A stretch of DNA of 6,999 bases from the NCBI GenBank assembly GCA_019749855.1, contig JAIEPI010000119.1, positions 1 to 6,999 of the forward strand. The letters are read 5' to 3'. The notes under the pieces are model-generated. The model made no database searches, had not been told where the DNA came from, and was given only the letters and a program-made list of their open reading frames with translations. Source of the DNA: Rickettsiales bacterium (lineage in GTDB: Bacteria; Pseudomonadota; Alphaproteobacteria; Rickettsiales; UBA998). Position 1 is the stretch's first letter. Each line of letters opens with the position of its first letter. The position numbers and the translations under genes are program-made. Of the stretch, positions 1 to 6,500 are shown piece after piece.

Positions 1-1
1 C

Positions 2-193
2 CAGTTGCCAGGTTATGAAATCAATAAAACACAAGAGGGCCGCCTGCCTGATATCGATGTCAATACGCCAAAATTGAATGTTGAAACCAAGAAAAAAACT
101 ATTGAGGTTCCTACCAATGTGACAATCGCTCCAACGCCCGATAGTGTCGTGGATGACGGTGAGAATACTGAGGAAGACAACGTACAGCCCTAG
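2..193 (+). CDS. 3' end of an unidentified gene (partial, acidic C-terminal tail)
   Basis: An open frame enters from the left edge and ends at TAG 191-193, immediately followed by an in-frame TAA (194-196), a tandem stop. A TTG at position 5 could be read as a start, but the frame is open to the window edge and nothing resembles a ribosome binding site, so I treat the gene as cut by the edge. About 63 residues are visible. They are hydrophilic, with alternating Asp/Val/Pro/Lys stretches (DIDVNTPKLNVETKKK, then EVPTNVTIAPTP) and a very acidic end (DDGENTEEDN). This looks like a disordered or extended tail. I recall similar Val/Pro/Lys/Asp-rich tails in small hypothetical proteins of Alphaproteobacteria, but that is memory, not a search. 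The stop lies 25 bases before the phospholipase D-like gene on the same strand, so the two could be co-transcribed. Function unknown. Confidence 0.55.
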   Translation, partial: QLPGYEINKTQEGRLPDIDVNTPKLNVETKKKTIEVPTNVTIAPTPDSVVDDGENTEEDNVQP

Positions 194-218
194 TAATGGA
201 TGTTGATGGGCTTTTGTC

Positions 219-1346
219 ATGCAAAGAAGCGTCAACGTTCCAGAAAATGCGGGCTCCCCATCGTCACCGCATACAGCCTCGGATCATTGGGTCTATTATT
301 TGACGCCTTCAAACGCATGGGAGGCAATGCTCTCATCCTGCCTCTCAGCGCAGCAATCCATCGATTTTGAGCAATATATTTTCATGCCCTACTCACGAGT
401 AGGGCGTGAATTTATTGAGATGTTTAAGCAAAAAGCAGCGCAGGGTGTTCGAGTTAGGCTGCTTCTGGATGCATTTGGTAGCTGGCAGTTTTTTCTATCA
501 CCCGTGAGAGTGGCGCTTAAGCGCGCAGGGGTTGAGGTTGTTTTTTTTAATCCTCCGCGCCCATGGTTATTGTTCAAAGGATGGAATCTTTTTCCACGCG
601 ATCACCGCAAAATAACGCTGGTCGATGAACAAATGGCCTTTATCGGCGGTGTGTGCATTGATGAAAATATGCGCCACTGGCGTGATACCCATGTGCAGGT
701 CAATGGGCCAGTCGTCAAAGAGATAGTCTGCTCATTTAACAGTGTGTGGGACAATGCCAAATGTGGAAAAAACCATGCTAAAATTCCGGCAAAAGGAAAA
801 GACGTAGCGAATCACTTGGTCATTAATGAACCAACACGGGGCAATCATTTTCTGCGCGATCAGATACTCAAGAAACTTAGTACTGCCAAGCATGAAATCC
901 TCATCACTACGCCCTATTTTGTGCCGGCGCATTCTTTTACACGGTTAGTTTTTGCGGCACTGGAGCGCGGGGTGAAGGTGAGTATTATTACGTCCGGACA
1001 CGCCAACTTCATGAGCTATGAGCTGGGCAAACTGGAGTCAGGGAAATTCATTCGACGCGGCGCAAAAATGTATGCCTACACCGCGTGCATGCTGCATGCC
1101 AAAACACTGGTGATTGATGATCATTTTGTCGCTGTGGGCAGTTTTAACATTGATAGTCTCAGTTTTTATCACAACAAGGAGGCTGATATTGTTTCAACGG
1201 ACCCCGTGGTGGTGGATACTCTCAGAGGACATTTTCAGAATGATCTGGAGCATAGCCATGAGATGACGATGCGTGAGTGGCGGCAACGCGAGTGGTATCA
1301 GAAAATCATCGGATATATCTGCCATCCCTTCCGCCAGTATCTATAG
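219..1346 (+). CDS. Phospholipase D-like / cardiolipin synthase (ClsB-type) protein
   Basis: A 375-residue protein of the phospholipase D superfamily with both catalytic HKD motifs: HRKITLVD (H129, K131, D136) followed by the GG of AFIGG, and HAKTLVID (H293, K295, D300) followed by GSFNID. The 164-residue spacing is normal for bacterial cardiolipin synthases, in which two half-sites form one active centre that transfers phosphatidyl groups through a phosphohistidine. The usual N-terminal membrane helices of ClsA are absent. The protein begins with a short polar segment and enters the first domain near residue 25, as in ClsB, so it probably binds the inner membrane peripherally. The exact substrate cannot be read from the sequence, and other PLD-family transferases or hydrolases remain possible. 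ATG 219 is the first possible start after an in-frame TGA at 204-206, and its ribosome site (GATGGG, 205-210) is weak. The downstream EEP gene follows after 5 bases, which suggests an operon. Confidence 0.9.
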   Translation: MQRSVNVPENAGSPSSPHTASDHWVYYLTPSNAWEAMLSSCLSAQQSIDFEQYIFMPYSRVGREFIEMFKQKAAQGVRVRLLLDAFGSWQFFLSPVRVALKRAGVEVVFFNPPRPWLLFKGWNLFPRDHRKITLVDEQMAFIGGVCIDENMRHWRDTHVQVNGPVVKEIVCSFNSVWDNAKCGKNHAKIPAKGKDVANHLVINEPTRGNHFLRDQILKKLSTAKHEILITTPYFVPAHSFTRLVFAALERGVKVSIITSGHANFMSYELGKLESGKFIRRGAKMYAYTACMLHAKTLVIDDHFVAVGSFNIDSLSFYHNKEADIVSTDPVVVDTLRGHFQNDLEHSHEMTMREWRQREWYQKIIGYICHPFRQYL

Positions 1347-1351
1347 CGCGC

Positions 1352-2131
1352 ATGGCGCCTTTGCGAATCCTGTTCAGCAATCTGGGTTACGCCCGTCAGA
1401 TCGACGGTAGCCTTCGTCAGCATGTGCAGGGCATTACCCGTCACTTCAGTTGCCCGACCGATGTGCAACAAGTGGCATTGCAAGCGCTGCGTGTTTTATT
1501 GCATGTGCATCAGGTGGACATTGCCTGTTTGGCCGAGATCGATGCAGGCTCATCGAATAACCACCATTTTAATCAACTGCATTATCTGAGGGATGCCACT
1601 TACCGCTTCTCTGATGTCAGCAACAAGTATGGCAATGAGAGTGCGCTTCGTAACGTGGCGTTATCACGCGGCAAAAGCAATGGCTGGCTATCAAGGTTTC
1701 CTCTGCAATTTGAGCGGCGCTATCTTAGTTCAGGCACGAAGCGACTAGTCTATTTTATGTACCCGCCTGATTCGCCGCCTATTGTGTTTGGGCATTTTTC
1801 ACTACGCGCCGCGACCCGTCAGGCGCAATTCAAGGAAATAGCGCAATGGATCCGTCAGCTGGGGCGTGATGTGATTCTGCTCGGTGACTTCAATAATTAT
1901 CGTGGTGAGGCGGAACTTGCGCCCTTGCTTGACGGAGGTCATCTGCGGCTTCTGGGTGGCGGGCTTCATACCTTTAATTTCTCGGGCTATCAGGCAACGG
2001 TTGATTTATGTCTGGCGAGCGACGCGATTGCTAGCCAGCTGCATGTGCAGGTGATTCCACAGCATTTTTCTGATCACCATGCCTTGCTTGTGGAGTGGCG
2101 GCCTTTAGGCATAAAAAAAGAGGCAGTGTGA
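1352..2131 (+). CDS. Endonuclease/exonuclease/phosphatase (EEP) family protein, YbhP-like context
   Basis: A 259-residue protein with the full order of EEP-fold motifs: N10 in ILFSNLGY, the metal-binding Glu E62 in CLAEIDAGS, H148 in FGHFSLR, D179 and N181 in LLGDFNN, D218 in ATVDLCLAS, and the terminal SDHH with D241 and catalytic H242. The family uses Mg2+ to cleave phosphodiesters in nucleic acids, phosphoinositides or sphingomyelin. No residue here fixes the substrate. No signal peptide or membrane helix is seen, so it is probably cytoplasmic. A GTG at 1277 would extend it by 25 residues into the preceding gene. I prefer ATG 1352, because the EEP fold begins right after it and it sits just behind the preceding stop (1344-1346), which suits translational coupling; no clear Shine-Dalgarno is present. 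A PLD-type synthase beside an EEP protein is also found in E. coli (clsB-ybhP), which supports a role in phospholipid metabolism by inference only. The TGA stop lies in a terminator loop. Confidence 0.88.
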   Translation: MAPLRILFSNLGYARQIDGSLRQHVQGITRHFSCPTDVQQVALQALRVLLHVHQVDIACLAEIDAGSSNNHHFNQLHYLRDATYRFSDVSNKYGNESALRNVALSRGKSNGWLSRFPLQFERRYLSSGTKRLVYFMYPPDSPPIVFGHFSLRAATRQAQFKEIAQWIRQLGRDVILLGDFNNYRGEAELAPLLDGGHLRLLGGGLHTFNFSGYQATVDLCLASDAIASQLHVQVIPQHFSDHHALLVEWRPLGIKKEAV

Positions 2132-2142
2132 CTGCCCCTTTT
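2116..2142. terminator. Bidirectional rho-independent terminator between convergent genes
   Basis: The inverted repeat pairs AAAAG (2116-2120) with CTTTT (2138-2142) and GGCAGT (2122-2127) with ACTGCC (2131-2136). There is one A/C mismatch in the stem and a 3-base loop GTG. On the plus strand it ends in CTTTTCTT. On the minus strand it ends in a run of seven T, the complement of the A-tract at 2113-2119, so it should work better for the minus-strand gene ending at 2171. The TGA of the EEP gene (2129-2131) overlaps the loop and the first base of the right arm. Confidence 0.8.
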
Positions 2143-2170
2143 CTTGCTTGCTAACGGCGCGATGAAGAGA

Positions 2171-2449
2171 CTAGCGCTTCATATGATAAAACTTCTTTTC
2201 CAATACACGATCGCCTTGCTTAGCCGTCTCGCTATTGTTGAATGATTCGCTCATACCACCCACCGCAGGTGCCAGTTTTTGTAATTGCTCGCTTTCCTGC
2301 ATCATCGCCTCATCGGATGAGGGAGTCTGTGCGGTCGCTGCCTGAGCGCGGTCACGAAAATCAGAAATGCGCTGATCAATTGCGAAGGCTGAAAAAGACA
2401 CACAGCTAAATGAAATAACAGTGAGAATGAATGAAGTGGAATGTTTCAT
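2171..2449 (-). CDS. Small exported protein of unknown function (92 aa)
   Basis: I do not recognise this protein. It starts with a typical Sec signal peptide: a positive N-terminus (MKHSTS), a hydrophobic core (FILTVISFSCVSFS) and a likely cleavage site after AFA at residue 23, leaving a mature chain of about 69 residues. The mature part is hydrophilic, Gln/Ser/Glu-rich and probably helical (from IDQRISDFRDRAQ through MMQESEQLQKLAP), with a basic end (KKFYHMKR). It has no further membrane segment and no cysteine. A Cys at residue 16 lies inside the signal peptide, but the residues before it (SFS) do not make a lipobox, so a soluble periplasmic location is likeliest. The ATG at 2449-2447 has only a GAG six bases upstream as a ribosome site. 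The gene is transcribed away from the TorF-like porin gene, with which it shares an intergenic region, and it converges on the EEP gene. A periplasmic role connected with the porin is possible but unproven. Confidence 0.65.
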   Translation of the reverse strand: MKHSTSFILTVISFSCVSFSAFAIDQRISDFRDRAQAATAQTPSSDEAMMQESEQLQKLAPAVGGMSESFNNSETAKQGDRVLEKKFYHMKR

Positions 2450-2578
2450 TGGTGCTCTAACCCAAAATAAATAAAATAATACTACTAAATGTAGTTACTA
2501 ACATACCTGAGCGACCAAATCAATTAATATATTATTAACTAATTCATCTCCGCTTATTTCTCTAAATAGAAACGACAT
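2450..2578. promoter_or_regulatory. A+T-rich divergent promoter region
   Basis: These 129 bases separate the starts of the exported small protein (minus) and the porin-like gene (plus), so both promoters should lie here. By hand count the region is about 28% GC, far below the flanking genes. It contains TATATT at 2528-2533 and TAAATA at 2563-2568, either of which could be a -10 element for the plus strand, but no convincing -35 stands at the right distance. An inverted repeat TTAATA / TATTAA (2524-2529 and 2533-2538) is a possible operator, though in such A+T-rich DNA it may be chance. Confidence 0.4.
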
Positions 2579-3336
2579 ATGAAACGTGCTGCGCGACTGT
2601 TTTTACTGCTTTCATCAGGGATAATGCTTCCTTCCGCTTTAATGGCGCAAACGGCTGCATCAGGGGCAGAATCAGAGCCATTTTTCTCGGGCAGCTTTTC
2701 CGGTAATGTGGGCCTCACTACTGACTATATGTTTCGTGGCATCTCGCAAACGGACGAAAGTCCGGCGATTCAGGGTGGTTTTACCTACAAACAAGAGATG
2801 GACCCGCCGTTAATCTGTATGCAGGGGTGTGGAGCTCGAATGTTGATTACAACGATAATGATGAGTCATCCATTGAGATTGATTACATTGGCGGCATGAC
2901 TTACCAGCTGGGTAAATTATCGCTGGATGGGGGCTTTATTTATTATACCTATCCTGGGGCCACTGAGCGCCTCAACTATGATTACTGGGAAGCGCAACTG
3001 ACTGCAGGATATGATTTTGATGTGCTCTATCTGCAGGCCTCATATTTTTATTCGCCCGATTATTTTGCCGGTAGCGGTGATTCGCATTACACCAAGTTAG
3101 CCGCCGAAATTCCCGTGCCACTCGATGTTAAACTAGTGGGCAGCGTTGGACGCATCACCATTGATGATAATGCGGCCTATGGGACACCGGATTATTATAA
3201 CTGGAGTATGGGTGGAAAATACAATCTGCAAGGGTTTGACCTTTTATTAGAGTATGTTGATACGGATGTAGGTGAGGATTCATGCGCAGGCCTTTGTGGG
3301 GCGCGTGCGGTCTTTACGGTATCGCATAGCTTCTAA
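2579..3336 (+). pseudogene. TorF / Gcw_chp-family putative porin, frameshifted
   Basis: Two overlapping reading frames together make one protein of the TorF (TIGR02001, Gcw_chp) family, putative outer-membrane beta-barrels. The first frame starts at ATG 2579 with a signal peptide (MKRAARLFLLLSSGIMLPSA, cleavage probably after LMA, about residue 23). It continues with the family's N-terminal strand signature (FSGNVGLTTDYMFRGISQT, then AIQGGFTYK) but loses homology after about residue 75 and stops at 2899. The second frame holds the continuation LYAGVWSSNVDYND and runs through alternating aromatic strands to VFTVSHSF and TAA 3334-3336. A C-terminal Phe is the usual signal for outer-membrane barrel insertion. 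Restoring one base near 2800-2806, for example GACCC to GACCCC, joins the frames as KQEMDPAVNLYAGVW and gives about 252 residues, normal for the family. The downstream frame's only nearby start (GTG 2827) would lack a signal peptide. It is either a true pseudogene or a sequence error. Family membership is confident; transported solutes are unknown. Confidence 0.82.
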
Positions 3337-3355
3337 ATTGCTTTCGAAGGAGGGG

Positions 3356-3389
3356 AAACAGCGCAAGGCTTTGGTCTTGCGCTGTTTTT
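3356..3389 (+). terminator. Strong rho-independent terminator after the porin gene
   Basis: This is a perfect 12-base inverted repeat, AAACAGCGCAAG (3356-3367) and CTTGCGCTGTTT (3376-3387), around an 8-base loop. The right arm runs into a run of five T at 3385-3389. It starts 20 bases after the porin stop codon and isolates that gene from the long gene downstream. The A-tract on the left arm is short, so reverse-strand termination would be weak. Confidence 0.92.
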
Positions 3390-3422
3390 CGTTTGGGCCT
3401 CCCCGCATCCCCTGATTGCAGT

Positions 3423-3437
3423 TGAGAATCATTGTCA
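3423..3437. promoter_or_regulatory. Fur-box-like palindrome upstream of the long gene
   Basis: TGAGAATCATTGTCA matches the 7-1-7 ferric uptake regulator consensus TGATAATnATTATCA at 12 of the 14 defined positions. Its two halves are near-perfect inverted repeats around a central C. It lies between the porin terminator and the long gene, 45 bases before a TATAAT. Fur represses with iron bound, usually by covering the promoter; this site is slightly upstream of the best -10, so it may act on an unseen promoter or may be a chance match. Some Alphaproteobacteria use related regulators (Mur, Irr, RirA) with other sites. Confidence 0.4.
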
Positions 3438-3482
3438 TAAAAGCTTCATGAATCTACTCTACCGGCATTATGGCGGATTCCC

Positions 3483-3488
3483 TATAAT
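3483..3488 (+). promoter_or_regulatory. Candidate -10 element (TATAAT) of the long gene
   Basis: A perfect TATAAT stands 34 bases before ATG 3523, which would put transcription start near 3495 and give a leader of roughly 28 bases. No TTGACA-like -35 occurs at 16-18 bases upstream (the bases there read CTACCGG), so the promoter may need an activator or be moderate in strength. The location right after a terminator and before an isolated gene supports it. Confidence 0.5.
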
Positions 3489-3522
3489 AGAGCCTTAGTT
3501 TTCCTCAGGATTTTTGTCTTCT

Positions 3523-6500
3523 ATGGCCACGCGCCTTTATCAACCCAAATCAGTGTTAGAGCAGATTCCCGACAGTCTGCATTTTGCTTGGAGTGACCCA
3601 GAGCAGCGCTTTGAATGGAACACCATGACGCGGCGGCGCGTGTTTCGTAACCTGTGTAACATTCCAGTGACCATGGGCGAGTGGCATCTGCGTAACGAGA
3701 AAAAACCGCTTTGGCCAAAATTTTCCTACGCAGCGGGGGAGGCGCGGCCCACTTCGCCGCTAGCCTACATGCAGTCGAACGTATTCAGTGGACTGATGCT
3801 GAAAAATGCGCTGGATGCGGGCTTGAAATTTGGACTCGCCTCCTTTGTGAAAACGTCGACGCTGGGCTATCGTCAACATGAGCATTGGCAGCGCTTAATC
3901 GCCTGCAGTGATGAATTACTCGCCCTCTCGCATACGGCGCGCCTCAGTGATCCGTCGGCGGCCGCGCAGGCCTCGCTCTATCAAGCCGCTGGAGATTCGC
4001 CGATCCGCCGTTTATACCAGACCTCGCAGGAGGCCGGTGCGGTGATGGCACGCTTCGTTGCCGGTGATTTGCCGCTGACGCATGGCAATGTGAGCATGCT
4101 TCAAAACACGCTTGAGTCGATGGCAGTGCTATGCGAGCAAAAAGCGGGGCTGCCCGCATCGCTGCAACATGAGAGTGCCGCCCTAGCGCCCTCGCCGCAA
4201 ATGAAACAACAGATGGATGAAGTCAGACGCGACATTCACTCAGACGCAGGTGCCATCACGCTGGCTCATGCGCCACAAGCGCTGATGCCGCGCCTGTATG
4301 AGGCGCATGGTAAGCCACGGCCGAGCGATCACATCCGCGCGGTCATCACGGCGCCTAAGTTGCAGTCACCGGCGCAGGCAGAGCTCTACCTTGCCACGCT
4401 GTCATCGCTGGTCACCGATGGTGCGTTTGAACTGGAAACCGAGGAATATCGCACCAAAAATCCGGCTTCGTTGAATGCCAGCGAATCTCTGCATATTGCG
4501 CGCATCGTTGAGCAGGCGTTGAATCGTCATCAGGTGCAGCTCAACCGCGATGCACAGGGCAATGCCCTGCGGCCTGACCTGCCCACGGATGTGATGGTGA
4601 AGCTACAGGGCACGCTGGCCGTGCCGCTGAGCGCGCACGAAGTGTTGGCGCTGGCGTCGGAGGTGAAGTCGCAACTAAAATTTCTGAAGCCACGTCTTGA
4701 GCATATGCTCGCTTACGCTGATCTGCATTATGCGGATATTGACGGCTTGCTCGGGAAGGGTGGCTTGCATCTCGATCGTGCCAAGGCCAACCCGCTTCGC
4801 CCAGCCCGCAGCACAGAGATGCCCGCTGCGGCATTGGTTGCACCGCGCCATGTCAGCGCCGCGCCGGATAGCTACTACAAGCCACAGTCAGCGGGGTTGG
4901 AGTATATTCTGCGCGATCAATCCCGCCATGAAATGTGGAAGCTTTATGGGCGTAGCCTGCCAACCTATCTCTGGCAAGTGCCCATAAATCTGGTGCAGCG
5001 GATGATTCTAAAAGAGGGACAAAAATTCTGGGAGAATGCACGGCTGGTCGGCTACCAGGCGGCGGTGTATCCGATCAATGAATCGTTCGCAGGCGTCGCC
5101 AGTTTTGAAGCGACGCGACTGGCGACACACCACGCGGTGAATGCCTCACGGCGTATGGATGAGTTTCTGGCCGGCGCGGTACAAACCGCACGCCTCGCTG
5201 ATCCCGCCTTCCGCGAGACGTGGGATCAGGTGCATCACTCGCCCGCCATGCAGGATTTAATGGATCGTTATGCCGCCGTGCTCAACAAACCAGAGGCGGC
5301 GCGCAGCGGGGATGATGACAAGGCGCTGGCGCAATTTTTTCATGAAATGGCGCAGCAATCAAAGGATTTGTTTCAAAAAGCCTACGCCTTAGTCAGTAAC
5401 GGCAAGCACGATTTTGATGGGTTCAAAAATCATACGCTGAGAGTGCTACAGCAGGGGGCGCGCACCACACCGGATGCGTTGAAAGTGCTGAGTCTGGTTC
5501 GCTTCATCCGTGAAATCGCCGATGAGCAGGTGCTTTCACTGGAATATGTTGATCCCAAAGACATGGTGGTGGATCGCGCACATCTTGAGGCGGTGTCGCA
5601 GCATGCGCTCGCACTGGCGCAGGCGCATGGTTTTGCCATTAGTGGCCAGAGCATGGTACGCAATGGTGCGGTGCAGCAGATTCGCAGCCGTGAAGGCGGG
5701 GAGGAAGCGGGAAGTCTTCTAGTAAGTGAGAAAGACGGCGGTTTTCGCTTAGCCAGTAAAGAAGAACTGATCGCCTATGCCAATGAGCTGGCCGCGTTTC
5801 TGCGCTCCAAAGACGGTGTGGATATCCCGCGCTTGTTTGACATAACCGTGGGCAAAATGAGCGATGGCTACATGCATCGTCTGGAATCAGAGCTGATGCA
5901 GGGCACCGCGCTGCCTGCGCCGATGTCACCGGCGACGGCTCTGCCTGTGAGAGAAGCTGGCACCGATAGGGTCGCCGCACTGCATCCGCTGAAACATCGC
6001 CCGCACCAGCTCGCGCCGGTGAAGGGTATCCTCGAGCATTTATTTCGCCCCGAAGCGGTCCATGAAATGGGCAAGCTGCGAGACCGCCAGTTTTTTGTCT
6101 CGTTGTTTGGCTTTCCGGTGAATCTGGTTGAGAACTTACTCAGTGAAGAGGGTTTTGAGTCACTGAAGAAAGCTTTTTTTGGCAAGTCAAGCGTGGGCGG
6201 TGCGCTTTTCAAGGCAGTCGCCAGTACGCTGAGCACCAGCTATGGCAGTGTGGCGGCGCGTGAGTTGGCGTTGCTACCGCACCAGCGACTGCTCGCCCAT
6301 TCACAGGAAGCCTCAGAGGTGTTGCGCGCCACCATGACGCAGGCCGGTCGGCTGGCACCGGATATGCAGCATCGCTTTATCCGCGAGACCGGACTTCATC
6401 CGTTGCTTGGGCGGGAAGCCGTGACAGCGGAGTTAAAAAATATGGCGGATATTTTGGCCGTGCCCAGCGATAAACGCAGCGCTGAACAAGTCGCTTTTTT

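Noticed and set aside
1277..1351. Longer EEP protein starting at GTG 1277
   Set aside because: The extra 25 residues are the out-of-frame reading of the conserved end of the PLD-like gene and add nothing resembling the EEP fold, which begins right after ATG 1352.
2401..2404. Lipoprotein signal in the small exported protein (Cys 16)
   Set aside because: The residues before the Cys (SFS) lack the Leu/Val and small-residue pattern of a lipobox, and a normal AFA cleavage site follows seven residues later.
2795..2830. Programmed -1 ribosomal frameshift joining the two halves of the porin gene
   Set aside because: There is no X-XXY-YYZ slippery heptamer in the shift region and no evident stimulatory hairpin directly after it. 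A one-base loss explains the data more simply.
3432..3449. Pho-box-like direct repeat (TTGTCAT, 4 bases, GCTTCAT)
   Set aside because: The first half matches CTGTCAT at 6 of 7 positions but the second only at 4 of 7, and it ends 33 bases before the -10 element instead of near the -35. The overlapping Fur-like palindrome fits better.
3514..3522. TTG start for the long gene
   Set aside because: It would add only three residues and lies just 3 bases after AGGA. ATG three codons later is the more common start codon, though the TTG cannot be excluded.
4541..4843. Antisense open frame of 100 codons inside the long gene, and similar ones at 5639-5980, 5868-6236 and 6557-6886
   Set aside because: They are shadows of a GC-richer coding strand: Arg/Ser/Cys/Pro-rich translations, no ribosome sites, no recognisable motifs, and full overlap with the repeat-bearing frame.
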